The notes beneath the pieces are model-generated. The model saw only the letters and a list, made by a program, of their open reading frames with translations. It ran no database searches and had not been told where the DNA came from. A DNA stretch of 64,000 nt from Hypnocyclicus thermotrophus (GTDB taxonomy: Bacteria; Fusobacteriota; Fusobacteriia; Fusobacteriales; Fusobacteriaceae), in the NCBI RefSeq assembly GCF_004365575.1, contig NZ_SOBG01000009.1, positions 1 through 64,000 of the forward strand. The letters are read 5' to 3'. The translations under genes and the position numbers were made by a program. Below, piece by piece: positions 35,042-44,794 of this stretch (within the stretch, counting starts at the first letter, position 1; every line of letters begins with the position of its first letter).

Positions 35042-36310
35042 ATGAGAATAGCTATTTTAGGTGGAGGACTTTCAGGTATTTCTTTATACGATATATTAAA
35101 TAGAAAATATGGGATTGTTTCAGATATATATGAAAAAAACGATAAATTTGGAGGATTATGTAGAACAGAAATCATAGATGGTTATGTCTATGATCTTAGT
35201 GGAGGACATGTATTTAACTCAAAATATAAAGAGGTAAAAGAATATATTTTTGAGTTATTAGATAAATCAAATTGGCAATATTCAGAAAGAAAATCAAAGA
35301 TTAAATTTGGCAGTCAAATAATAGATTATCCATTTGAATTTTCTCTATCAAAAGTAGATAAAGAAATTGCTGCAGATTGTATAGAAAGTTTATTTAAAAG
35401 AAATAATGAAATAAAGATCAATAGTTTTAAGGACGCTTTGGTAAAAAATTTTGGAGAAAAAATTTATGAATACTATCTGGGACCTTATAATGAAAAAATT
35501 TGGAAATTTTCACCTGCAGATATGGATTTTGATTGGATAGAGGGGAAACTTCCTTTTCCAAATGCAAGAGAAATATTAATTAAAACTTTAAATAAGGATA
35601 CTAAAGAAGAGGGGATGTCTCATTCTACATATTACTACCCTGTAGCGGGAGGAATACAAACAATGATAGATGCAATTTCTGAGAGTATTCCTAGTAATAA
35701 TAGGTATGAAGGAGTTGAAAAAATTGAATTTAAAGATTCAAAAATCTATATAAATAAAAAGGAGTATGATTTGGTAGTAAATACAATACCTCTTCCGGAA
35801 TTAAAGAAATTGATATTAAAATTAGATGAAAATATATTGAATGCTATAGATAATCTCAAGTATAATTCGGTTCATTCTTTTCTTTACCCTATAGATAAAG
35901 AAAATGACTATTCATGGATGTACATACCGGATAAAAAGATTATACCACATAGAATTGTTTATCAAGGGAATTTTGCAGAAGAAAATAGCCCTAAAGGAAA
36001 GAGTAGTATAACAGTTGAAATAACAAAACCAGAGTTATATACTAAAGAAGAAATGTTAGAAAATATTTCAAATTTTTTAGGACTTAAAAATCCAATAGCC
36101 GAAAATTTTACAAAATATGCATATGTGATATTTGATAAGCATAGAAAAGATAATATGTCATTGATAAAAGATTATTTTAAAAATAGGAATTTAATTTTAC
36201 ATGGAAGATTTGCAGAGTGGGAGTATCCCAATATGGATATATGTATAAAAAAGTCTATGAATTTAGCAGAATTTATTATGACAGAATCTAAAAATAAGAT
36301 GGAGAAATAG
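35042..36310 (+). CDS. FAD-dependent amine-oxidase-type oxidoreductase (UGM/HemY-like)
   Basis: The 422-residue protein starts with the FAD-binding loop IAILGGGLSGISLYDIL, then EKNDKFGGLCRTE and SGGHVFNSKYKEV. This layout is shared by UDP-galactopyranose mutases and protoporphyrinogen-oxidase-like proteins found in polysaccharide loci. Downstream, GRFAEWEYPNMD near the C-terminus resembles the FAD-closing motif of such flavoproteins. Its position among glycosyltransferases favours a role in sugar modification or mutase chemistry. AAGGAGG precedes the ATG. The exact substrate is not identifiable. Confidence 0.7.
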   Translation: MRIAILGGGLSGISLYDILNRKYGIVSDIYEKNDKFGGLCRTEIIDGYVYDLSGGHVFNSKYKEVKEYIFELLDKSNWQYSERKSKIKFGSQIIDYPFEFSLSKVDKEIAADCIESLFKRNNEIKINSFKDALVKNFGEKIYEYYLGPYNEKIWKFSPADMDFDWIEGKLPFPNAREILIKTLNKDTKEEGMSHSTYYYPVAGGIQTMIDAISESIPSNNRYEGVEKIEFKDSKIYINKKEYDLVVNTIPLPELKKLILKLDENILNAIDNLKYNSVHSFLYPIDKENDYSWMYIPDKKIIPHRIVYQGNFAEENSPKGKSSITVEITKPELYTKEEMLENISNFLGLKNPIAENFTKYAYVIFDKHRKDNMSLIKDYFKNRNLILHGRFAEWEYPNMDICIKKSMNLAEFIMTESKNKMEK

Positions 36311-37468
36311 ATGTTATTGTTATCCAATAAAAATAAAAACATATCTAAATTTTTTATATATTTTACAGTATTTATATTTATTAGTAAATATTATATAAGC
36401 ACTATTAATATTGATATTTTAGCACTCAATATTATTAATAAAACCTTAATGATAATATACTATGTATACTTATTTTTTAGTATTTTAATCATTAATTATA
36501 ATAAGAAGGAGATATTTTTGATTTCTTTTTTATTTTTATTAATGGTAGTATTTAGAACACCTTTTTCTAAAGATATATTTATGATAGTAACTTCGTTTAT
36601 TTTGATAAAAAGATTAAAAAGAAAAAGCTATTTCAAATTAATATGCTATACATTATTGATGTATAGCATATTGCATATAATTTTATATATTTTAAATATA
36701 CTTCCAGACAAAACTTTAATAGAATATGAAATAAATGGGAAGGTAAATATAAGAAAAAGTTTAGGTTTTCTCTCAGTAAATGCTTTTCCACTTTTAATGT
36801 TTTTTTTGTATATTGGAAATACACTAAGAACTAAGGTGTTTAGTAAATCTAATTTTATTATTATACTATTAATTTTTATAGTTGTTGCTTTTACTAAGAC
36901 TAGAACAATAGTATTAGTTATAATAATAATGAATATAATATATTTTATTTTAAAGATTACTAATTTAAAAAATAACATTATAAAATTTGTATTAAAGATC
37001 AATTATTTTTTGTTTGGGCTATTAACTATGTATATTGGGTTGACATATAAATTGAATGGAATTCTATTTTTGATTGATAATATTTTATCTTATAGATTAA
37101 GATTTTGGAAAAATATGTTTTCAATCATGGATTCAATTGATTATTTAAAAGGCCATGATATATACTCGTTGGCTAAAAAAATGCATAATCCTATTGATAA
37201 TTCGTATATATATTCTATTTTTGGAATAGGAATATTATTTTTTTTAGTGTATTCAATATTATATTATAAATTGTTGGAGATTATGATAGAAGAAAAAAAA
37301 TATAAGGAAATAACGGTAGTAACAATTTTTATTGTTTATTCATTTGTAGAGAATATTTATTTTTATGCAATATTTAATCCAACATTTTTATATATGATTG
37401 ATTATTTTATTACTGATAAGAAAGGAAAAGAAAATGAGGGAGATTTCAATAATAATACCAACTTATAA
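36311..37468 (+). CDS. Wzy-like O-antigen/capsule polymerase
   Basis: The 385-residue protein is a multi-pass membrane protein with about 10-12 helices and one larger loop before the last helices (about 250-290; SYRLRFWKNMF). This topology is that of Wzy polymerases, which join repeat units at the periplasmic side. Wzy sequences are extremely variable, so the call rests on topology, on location between glycosyltransferases, and on the presence of Wzx and Wzz. It follows the FAD-enzyme stop directly and overlaps the next glycosyltransferase by 35 bases. Confidence 0.7.
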   Translation: MLLLSNKNKNISKFFIYFTVFIFISKYYISTINIDILALNIINKTLMIIYYVYLFFSILIINYNKKEIFLISFLFLLMVVFRTPFSKDIFMIVTSFILIKRLKRKSYFKLICYTLLMYSILHIILYILNILPDKTLIEYEINGKVNIRKSLGFLSVNAFPLLMFFLYIGNTLRTKVFSKSNFIIILLIFIVVAFTKTRTIVLVIIIMNIIYFILKITNLKNNIIKFVLKINYFLFGLLTMYIGLTYKLNGILFLIDNILSYRLRFWKNMFSIMDSIDYLKGHDIYSLAKKMHNPIDNSYIYSIFGIGILFFLVYSILYYKLLEIMIEEKKYKEITVVTIFIVYSFVENIYFYAIFNPTFLYMIDYFITDKKGKENEGDFNNNTNL

Positions 37469-38327
37469 TAGAGCTATAACTTTAAAAAAAGTAATTAATT
37501 CTTATATTATTCAAAAATATGTAAAAGAGTTAATTATAATTGATGATGGAAGTAAAGTTGAATATAAATGTTTAAATAAATATATAAATGGGTTATGTGA
37601 AGAAAAACAAATAGATTACAAATATTTAAGAAATAAAAAAAATATGGGAGCAGCATATTGTAGAAATATAGGAGTTAAAAATTCAAATTATGATTATATT
37701 TTTTGGGGTGAAGATGATGTATTCTTGAAAGAAGATTATATAGAAAGGTTAGTTGAAGAAATATCAGAAAATGAGATATATTGTGGAGCGATAATCTATG
37801 ATATATCTTTAAAAAAGAGTTTAGAATCTCAAAAAAGTGTTATTGATAAGCAAAGAAAATCAAAAAAACCTATTTTTGATTATAAAAAAATGGAGGGGTA
37901 TTTTAGAGTAGAAGGAATTAAAAAACAGGAAATACCTTTTGGACATGCGCTAATTTTAGTTCCTAAAAGTGCATATAAAGGTGTAAAATATTACGAAGGA
38001 TATGATTATAATGGTTATAGAGAAGAAAGTGATGCACAAGTACAAATGGTACAAAATGGATATAAGATTTATTATAATGGGAATGCAGTTTGTTATCATA
38101 TGTTAAGGAATGAAATTGAGGAAAAAAGTGGTCAGCATAAAGGGAATTGGTTAAAATATGAGTTTTTTAAATTGAAAAATAATTTTATATTTTTTAATAG
38201 ATATAAATCATTTTTTAAAATAAAATATAAGAATAAATCTAAAATCATTGCTTCTAATTATTTATTTACTTTAGATGTTTTGAAAATAATTTTAAAAAAG
38301 AGTGTTAAATCAATTTTAATGAGGTGA
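37434..38327 (+). CDS. Family 2 glycosyltransferase
   Basis: The 297-residue GT-A enzyme begins MREISIIIPTYNRAITL and has IIDDGSKVE and the DxD-like GEDDVFL. NMGAAYCRNIG is the usual segment following the first domain. The frame is open earlier, but the ATG at 37434 comes after AAAGGAAAAG and gives a normal N-terminus. It overlaps the polymerase gene by 35 bases and ends 3 bases before the next glycosyltransferase. Sugar specificity is unknown. Confidence 0.85.
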   Translation: MREISIIIPTYNRAITLKKVINSYIIQKYVKELIIIDDGSKVEYKCLNKYINGLCEEKQIDYKYLRNKKNMGAAYCRNIGVKNSNYDYIFWGEDDVFLKEDYIERLVEEISENEIYCGAIIYDISLKKSLESQKSVIDKQRKSKKPIFDYKKMEGYFRVEGIKKQEIPFGHALILVPKSAYKGVKYYEGYDYNGYREESDAQVQMVQNGYKIYYNGNAVCYHMLRNEIEEKSGQHKGNWLKYEFFKLKNNFIFFNRYKSFFKIKYKNKSKIIASNYLFTLDVLKIILKKSVKSILMR

Positions 38328-38330
38328 GAA

Positions 38331-39347
38331 ATGAATATACTTATTATTACTCCATATAAAAATTATTTTGGTGGAGTAGAAATTGTAAATAAAGAATTAG
38401 AAAATATATTTACTCAAGAAGGGCATTGTGTAGATTATTTAACAACGGATAAAAAGTTAAAATTAAATATTTTACAAAAAGTATTATTTAGAATAATAGG
38501 ATTACCTTATATAACTAGTCTGAAATTTAAGAAGTTGTCAAAAAAATATGATATTATTATTTGTAATGGTGAATTTTCTTTTGGAATAAAACATCCGAAA
38601 TGTATAAATGTTTTTCATGGCTCATATAAAGGATATAGAGAGTATTTATCAAAAGAATTAAATTGGAGAGAAAAACTAAGTTTAATGAAATTAAGTTATA
38701 TACAAAAATTAGGAAGTAATGGCAAAATTGTTATAGCTGTATCTGATTTTATAGCTAAAATTTTAAAAAAACAAGGAATAAAAGTATTTAAAGTAATTGA
38801 AAATGGCGTTGATGTAAATAAATTTAAACCATTAAATATTGAAAAAGTTAATGAATATATTTTTGTTGGTGGATATAGAAACAATGGATATTCAAAAGGA
38901 TTTGATGTATTAGAAAAAATTGCTCAATCAGATTATAAAATTAATTGTGTAACTACAAGAGATCCCAAAGGTTTATTAGGATATATAGGAGGAAATATAG
39001 AAAATGATTTGTTACCTGAAATTTATAATAAACATAAGATGCTTATATTTCCAAGTAGGTTTGAAGCTTGCTCAATTGTTACGGTAGAAGCAATGGCATG
39101 TGGATTGCCGATAGTAATAAGTAAAGTTGGGATAGGAGAAAAATTAAAAAATGAAATTGAAGAATTTGTAGTAGAAACTTGGAATTCAGAAGATTATATA
39201 AAAAAAATAGAAAAAATAAATAAGAATTATAAATATTACTCTAAGTTAGCAAGAGATTATGCTGTGAAGAATTATTCTAAAATAAAATTTAAAAAAAATT
39301 GGTTAAATCTATTGGAGGAAATAAATGAAAATAAATTGGAAGATTAA
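38331..39347 (+). CDS. Family 4 glycosyltransferase (GT-B)
   Basis: This 338-residue enzyme has the two-Rossmann GT-B plan. The N-terminal acceptor domain starts MNILIITPYKNYFGGVEIVNKEL. The C-terminal donor domain contains the family 4 motif FPSRFEACSIVTVEAMACGLP (about 238-258), in which Glu residues of the E-x7-E type bind the donor nucleotide. GAGGTGAG lies upstream of the ATG. It overlaps the next gene by 23 bases. It would add a sugar with retention of configuration; donor and acceptor are unknown. Confidence 0.87.
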   Translation: MNILIITPYKNYFGGVEIVNKELENIFTQEGHCVDYLTTDKKLKLNILQKVLFRIIGLPYITSLKFKKLSKKYDIIICNGEFSFGIKHPKCINVFHGSYKGYREYLSKELNWREKLSLMKLSYIQKLGSNGKIVIAVSDFIAKILKKQGIKVFKVIENGVDVNKFKPLNIEKVNEYIFVGGYRNNGYSKGFDVLEKIAQSDYKINCVTTRDPKGLLGYIGGNIENDLLPEIYNKHKMLIFPSRFEACSIVTVEAMACGLPIVISKVGIGEKLKNEIEEFVVETWNSEDYIKKIEKINKNYKYYSKLARDYAVKNYSKIKFKKNWLNLLEEINENKLED

Positions 39348-40902
39348 TAATAATGTAATCTCTAAATTAGAGATTAATAATGAAAATATTATTAATCCTT
39401 TTGGAATAGAAACTGCAGATTCGTATGCTTTTTTTTCTTTGGAAGAAGGAATAGGGTATAAATATAAAATATTAAGTAAGAATATAAAATACGATGACAA
39501 ACATTATTCTTATAAAATAGTAAATAAAATGATAGAAGGTTTATGGGAAATAAATGGAGAAGAGAGTTTGAATGGCAAAATTTTGAATAGAAAAATCGAA
39601 TTAAAATGTTTAGAAGACTCTAATTTTATGGATTTTGTTATGAGATTTAGAATAAAAAAAGAATTTGTAAATAAAGTACTTATATCGGATAAGGAGTTGT
39701 ATTATAAGAATACAAATGTTTATAATCAGTATTCTGTTAAAAAAGTAAAATTAATAGGAGAAAATTTTGATATAAAAATTACTATAAATGATAAAATCAT
39801 TTCTGAAGAAATGCTTCCATTTATATATGCAAGAGATAATAATGGCGAATGGATTATACATGTAAGAATGATGCCAAAGATATGGCATAAGGAAGTAATA
39901 AAATTATGTAATTCTTGGTATAAAACACAACCAATAAATCAGATTTTGTCAAAAAGAATATTAAAAAACCAAAAATTAAAAGATTACTTATGGTATCATA
40001 ATGAAAGAATACCTTATAAAAATAAGATTATGAAATTTATAAATCCAAATGCTTTTCCAATAGTAACTTTAAATAAAGGGACAAGATTAAAATGGGATGT
40101 AAATTTTGAAATAATAGAAAAAGAACCAAATTATAAAGTATCAATAGTAATACCTACTTATAAAAGAGCAGATTATTTAGAAAGATTACTATTAAGTATA
40201 AAAAAACAAAGTTTTAAAGATTATGAAATTATTATAATAGATGATAATTCGCCTAATTATAATGAATATAAGATAGTTATAGATAAATATTCAAATCAAT
40301 TTAATGAATTTAGATTTTTAAGAAATAAAAAAAATAGAGGAGCCCCTTATTCAAGAAATAGGGGAATTTCACAAGCAAAATATGATTTTATAGCTTTAGT
40401 AGATGATGATGATGAATGGTTTCCTACAAAATTAGAAAATCAAATAGAAATATTTAAATCTAGTAATAAAAAAACAGGAATAGTTTATACTTGGACAAAA
40501 ATATTTCAAGGAAAAGAGTTAGTTGGAGAATATACTCCAACTAAAGAAGGATACTTAATGGAAGAAATATTAAAAGAGTGTTTTATTCCTTCACCATCAA
40601 TAATGTTAAAGAAAAAAGCTCTTATAGAAGCTGGATTATTTGATGAAAAAATGCCGAGTTGTCAAGATTGGGATATGTGGACAAGAATTATTAGTTGCGG
40701 TTATGAGTGTAGAGTTGTAAAAAAATTTGAAACGATTTATCATAAGCATAATAGAGAGACTATAGGAAAATCAAAAAAAACTTTAAAAGGTTATAAATTA
40801 TATTATAGAAAACATTGGAAACTTTTTGCAAAAAAATTAAAAAATGAACTAACATTGAAAAACTTTGTTAAGTATTTTTTAAGAATGTTGAGGGGATATT
40901 AA
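39325..40902 (+). CDS. Family 2 glycosyltransferase with a large N-terminal domain
   Basis: The 525-residue protein has an N-terminal domain (about 1-265) rich in beta-strand-like segments that I do not recognise. A GT-A domain follows from about 270: KVSIVIPTYKRADYLERLL, IIIDDNSPN, and the metal motif LVDDDDEW. The QDWDMWTRI segment fits GT2 acceptor recognition. The N-terminal domain may bind the growing polymer or catalyse a second step. GGAGG lies 6-7 bases before the ATG, within the end of the preceding gene. It directly precedes the toroid-like protein. Confidence 0.8.
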   Translation: MKINWKINNNVISKLEINNENIINPFGIETADSYAFFSLEEGIGYKYKILSKNIKYDDKHYSYKIVNKMIEGLWEINGEESLNGKILNRKIELKCLEDSNFMDFVMRFRIKKEFVNKVLISDKELYYKNTNVYNQYSVKKVKLIGENFDIKITINDKIISEEMLPFIYARDNNGEWIIHVRMMPKIWHKEVIKLCNSWYKTQPINQILSKRILKNQKLKDYLWYHNERIPYKNKIMKFINPNAFPIVTLNKGTRLKWDVNFEIIEKEPNYKVSIVIPTYKRADYLERLLLSIKKQSFKDYEIIIIDDNSPNYNEYKIVIDKYSNQFNEFRFLRNKKNRGAPYSRNRGISQAKYDFIALVDDDDEWFPTKLENQIEIFKSSNKKTGIVYTWTKIFQGKELVGEYTPTKEGYLMEEILKECFIPSPSIMLKKKALIEAGLFDEKMPSCQDWDMWTRIISCGYECRVVKKFETIYHKHNRETIGKSKKTLKGYKLYYRKHWKLFAKKLKNELTLKNFVKYFLRMLRGY

Positions 40903-42588
40903 ATGAAATATGAAGAAATTAGAAAAATAATAGAGCAATTATTAAATTATTTATCTAAAGAGAATAAAAATGGGAAATTTCCAGCAAGAACATTTTATGG
41001 TGAAACATTTACTGCATTGTCAATGTTAATGTATGATAAGAAAAAATATAATAAAGAAATAGAAGAAATAATGGAGTATTATTTAAATAAAAAAGATAAA
41101 AGTGTTAAGGATTTTCATTGGGAATTTAATAATTATGCGTTATTTAAAATTTATGAAATAGAAAATAAATTGGAATATAAAGAGAACTTATTCCCTTTAA
41201 AATTTAAAGGAACAAATTGTTCGAATTGGACGATGTTAAGAGGACTTGTTAAGGTTATAACAGGAAAAAAAGAAGGTTTGAAAGAAATAAGAAATAAAAT
41301 AAAAAAGAACCAATTAGAAAATGGTTTGATTAAAGATGATAAAAAGGTAAATTCTTTTCAATATCATTCATTTATGTTGTTTTTATTAATTGAAGCATAT
41401 GAAGTAACCCAAAAAGAATGGTTATTAAATTCTTTTATTAAGGGAATAAATTTTATTTATAACATTACACTAGCAAATGGAGATAATAGTTATATTGGTA
41501 GAGGACAAGAACAAATTTTCGGTTACGGTCCACTATTATATTCTTTAGAAAAAGCATTCATCTATACAAATGATAAAAAGTATAAATATTTACAAAAGAA
41601 TGTTTTTATATATTTAAAAAAATTTATAAAAAAAGATGGAAGTATTCCTTTAGTATTAAGAGCTTCAGAAAAAAAATATCCTTTTAAAATAAATATAAAT
41701 GATATTAATTATTTAGGTTGGTATGGTTATAACAATTATTTTGATTACTTGCCATTTCTAACATATTTTTTTGTTTTATTAGAACAAATTTTTAATGAAG
41801 TAGAAATAGAAGATGAAAATATAGATAATAAAAAAGATTATTATGATGGAATGTATTATATAAAAAGAGAGAATGTAAATTATGAAGCGGCATTAGCGGT
41901 TCCAGATTATAATGGATATTTAACAAATGATATGTCTTTTCCCTACATAATTATGGGGGATAAACGGATTACTCCAATGTATGGAGGAGAAGAATATGGA
42001 TCTTCTTTATATTCTTTAGAAGGAATTCCATTGCCAAATTTATTTTTAAATTTAAATTTAAGAGAAAAAATAAAAGAAGCGTTATATCAACTTATTTTTT
42101 TTAAAAAAATTAGTTTTTTAGATAGATTAAAAAAAATTTTAAAAATTATATTGAAAAGAAATAAAAAAGAAGAAAAATATTATTTTAAAAATCGACTTAT
42201 ATATTCTTTAGATTTTAAAGGGAGTTTTATAGGAGAAGGATATTTTTTTAAGCATAGAAGAGATATAGAATTTAAAAAAAATTGCATTGAAATAAAAGAA
42301 ACTATAATTTCTAAGGATAATTTAAAAATTAAAGAATTTAAGATATTAAATATATTTTCATTGGGAAGTTTACAAAAAAAATCTAAGAAAGAAATAAATT
42401 CTTTAATTAACAATAAAAACATATCATTTGAGTTCAAAGGTTTAAAAGAAGTAAGAATAGATAATAAAAAATATTATTGTGCTATAGATGAAGTGACAAA
42501 TATAAGTTGTTATATGGAGAAAGATAATTTGAAAAAAGGAGAAAAAATTATATTTTCTTATAAAATAAATTTAAATGAAAGGATATAA
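40903..42588 (+). CDS. Unrecognised 561-aa protein in capsule locus, alpha/alpha-toroid-like N-terminus
   Basis: No family is assigned. Residues 1-280 have helical repeats with aromatic and glycine-rich turns (FPARTFYGETFTALSML, GQEQIFGYGPLLYSLEKAF), which recall alpha/alpha-toroid enzymes such as polysaccharide lyases or unsaturated-uronyl hydrolases. Residues 300-561 are beta-rich (MYGGEEYGSSLYSLEG). There is no signal peptide or membrane segment, so a secreted lyase is unlikely. It overlaps neither neighbour and starts directly after the GT2 stop. A role in modifying or trimming lipid-linked intermediates is only a guess from position. Confidence 0.55.
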   Translation: MKYEEIRKIIEQLLNYLSKENKNGKFPARTFYGETFTALSMLMYDKKKYNKEIEEIMEYYLNKKDKSVKDFHWEFNNYALFKIYEIENKLEYKENLFPLKFKGTNCSNWTMLRGLVKVITGKKEGLKEIRNKIKKNQLENGLIKDDKKVNSFQYHSFMLFLLIEAYEVTQKEWLLNSFIKGINFIYNITLANGDNSYIGRGQEQIFGYGPLLYSLEKAFIYTNDKKYKYLQKNVFIYLKKFIKKDGSIPLVLRASEKKYPFKININDINYLGWYGYNNYFDYLPFLTYFFVLLEQIFNEVEIEDENIDNKKDYYDGMYYIKRENVNYEAALAVPDYNGYLTNDMSFPYIIMGDKRITPMYGGEEYGSSLYSLEGIPLPNLFLNLNLREKIKEALYQLIFFKKISFLDRLKKILKIILKRNKKEEKYYFKNRLIYSLDFKGSFIGEGYFFKHRRDIEFKKNCIEIKETIISKDNLKIKEFKILNIFSLGSLQKKSKKEINSLINNKNISFEFKGLKEVRIDNKKYYCAIDEVTNISCYMEKDNLKKGEKIIFSYKINLNERI

Positions 42589-42590
42589 AA

Positions 42591-43702
42591 GTGAAAAAAC
42601 TATTGTTTATTTCAAATGATTTAGGAAGAGAAGATAGTGGAGGGAAGGCTGTAAGTTTTAGAAATTTAGAATTATTAAAAAAATTAGAAGAATATAAAAT
42701 AAAAGTAATTTCATTTGGGGAAGGAATGTCTTCGGAATTTGAAATAATATTTGAGGTTAACTATAGTAAAATAGAATTATTATTTAAAAATTTATTTTTA
42801 TATGCAGGAAATTTAAACAAAAAAAATGAAAAAGAGATATTAAGATTTATTTTTGAAAACAAATATGAAGTTGTTTTTTTAGATTGTTCACTATTTGGAA
42901 GAATTGCCAAAAAGATAAAAAAAACAAATCATAACATAAAAATTATAACTTTTTTTCATAATGTAGAATATTTTTATTATAAGGAACGGTTAAAATTAGA
43001 CGGGGTTAAATATTTTCCATTAGTTCTATCTAGTTTATATAATGAAAATTTATCATGTAAATACTCAGATAAATTAATTTCTTTAAATGAAAGAGATAAA
43101 TTAATTTTGGAAAAAAATACAAAAGGAAAATTGATTTAAAATTACCAGTAAGCTTTGAGGATAAATTTGATAAAAAAAAATTAAAAGAAAAATATGAAAA
43201 AGAAATAAAATTGTTATTTGTAGGTTCTTATTTCTTTGCTAATATAGAAGGAATTACTTGGTTTGTAAAAAATGTTATGCCAGAAATAGAGGGGAAGTTG
43301 TATATAGTAGGAAAAGGAATGGAGAAATTAAGAGAAGAATTAAGTAGAGAAAATGTAGAAGTTGTCGGAGGGGTAGAAGATCTTGCCGAATATTATTACA
43401 ATGCGAACTTTATAGTAGCTCCAATATTCTCTGGTTCTGGAATGAAAGTAAAAACAGCAGAAGCTTTAATGTATGGAAAAACAATATTTGGAACAAAAGA
43501 AGCATTTGAAGGATATGAATTGGAATTTGGGAAAATAGGTGAAGAATGTAATAGTAGAGATGAATTTATAGAAAAAATAAATCAATATATAAATGATAAA
43601 AAAATAGAAAAATTTAACAAATTTTCAAGAAATAATTATTTGGAAAAGTATTCTAATAATATATTGAAAGAAGGGATAAAAAATCTATTTAAGGAGTTAT
43701 AA
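42591..43702 (+). pseudogene. Family 4 glycosyltransferase split by a single-base frameshift
   Basis: A GTG start at 42591 opens a frame with SNDLGREDSGGKAVSFRNLEL, an acceptor domain, and ends at 43139. The next frame continues without a stop from about 43127 to 43702: IDLKLPVSFEDKF, then LLFVGSYFFANIEG and the donor-domain motif PIFSGSGMKVKTAEALMYGK. Adding one A to the AAAA tract at about 43126-43129 fuses both into one 370-residue enzyme. The total of 1112 bases is one short of a multiple of three. It is a pseudogene, a phase-variable gene at an A-tract, or an assembly error. Confidence 0.8.
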
Positions 43703-43704
43703 TT

Positions 43705-44793
43705 ATGAAGAAAATTTTATTGGTCACAGCATTTCCTCCAAATAATAAAACTGCAGGGCAAAATTATACAAAAAATTTAATAAAAGAATTATCAAAAGAA
43801 AATATAATAGATATAGTAAGTTTTTCTTATAAAAAACATGATTTTTTTGATTTTAATAATAAAAATGTATCTTATAAAAAAATTATAAAAAATAATATTT
43901 TTACTAAAATTATGGGTAGCTTTAAATTTTTATTATTATTTCCTTTTTTTACGAGTAGATTTTCTTTTAGAGTATTAATATATATATTAAAAAATTTAAA
44001 TGAATATGATTATATATATTTAGATTTTTCTCAAGTTTTTATATATGGTTTATTTATTAAAAATAAAATAAAATTTTTGATGGCGCATGATATTATAATT
44101 CAAAAATATAAGCGAAAGAGTAAAAATTTTTTCTTGAAATATTGGGTTAAATATTCTGAAAATTTAGTATTAAAAGCTAAGGATTCTAATATTTTATGTT
44201 TTAGTAATAAAGATTTGAATTTATTAAATTTGGAGTATAATTTAAGTGGAAATAAAGTAGATTTTTTTATTGAAAAAGAAATTCAAAATCAAGAAATTAA
44301 AGAAGTAGAAGATTATTTTTGTTTTTATGGAGCTTGGGGAAGAAAAGAAAATTTAGAAAGTTTAAAATGGTTTGAAGAAAATATAAGATATAAATTGGAT
44401 TTTAATATAAAAATTATTGGTGGGGGATTAAAAGAAGATTATAAAAAAATTTTAAAAGACAAAGGTTTTGAAATTTTAGGATTTGTAGATAATCCATATG
44501 AAATTTTGAATAAATCAAAAGGTCTTATTGCTCCTCTTTTTAATGGTGCGGGGGTAAAGGTAAAAGTTATAGAAGCTTTAGCTTGTGGAACTCCTGTAAT
44601 TGGAACAGAGGTAGCATTAGAAGGAATTGAACTACAAAATAAATTTATAAATAAAATTAATTCTTTTGAAGATATAAAAAAAGCTATAGAAAATTTAAAA
44701 TTTTTAAAAGTAGAAGATAAAAAAGAGTTGAAAATTTTTTTTAATAGAAATTATGGAAAAAATAAATTTATAGATCTTATAAAGGAGTGCTAA
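43705..44793 (+). CDS. Family 4-type glycosyltransferase
   Basis: This 362-residue GT-B enzyme begins MKKILLVTAFPPNNKTAGQNY and has the donor-domain motif APLFNGAGVKVKVIEALACGTP (about 275-296). This motif is very similar to the one in the broken glycosyltransferase just upstream, suggesting a paralogous pair. AAGGAG precedes the ATG. It lies 2 bases after the broken gene and 1 base before the next glycosyltransferase, within the same operon. Donor specificity is unknown. Confidence 0.85.
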   Translation: MKKILLVTAFPPNNKTAGQNYTKNLIKELSKENIIDIVSFSYKKHDFFDFNNKNVSYKKIIKNNIFTKIMGSFKFLLLFPFFTSRFSFRVLIYILKNLNEYDYIYLDFSQVFIYGLFIKNKIKFLMAHDIIIQKYKRKSKNFFLKYWVKYSENLVLKAKDSNILCFSNKDLNLLNLEYNLSGNKVDFFIEKEIQNQEIKEVEDYFCFYGAWGRKENLESLKWFEENIRYKLDFNIKIIGGGLKEDYKKILKDKGFEILGFVDNPYEILNKSKGLIAPLFNGAGVKVKVIEALACGTPVIGTEVALEGIELQNKFINKINSFEDIKKAIENLKFLKVEDKKELKIFFNRNYGKNKFIDLIKEC

Positions 44794-44794
44794 A

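Noticed and set aside
43140-43210. Intergenic region between two separate glycosyltransferase genes
   Set aside because: The second frame is open through this stretch and encodes the missing middle of one enzyme, so a frameshift explains it better.
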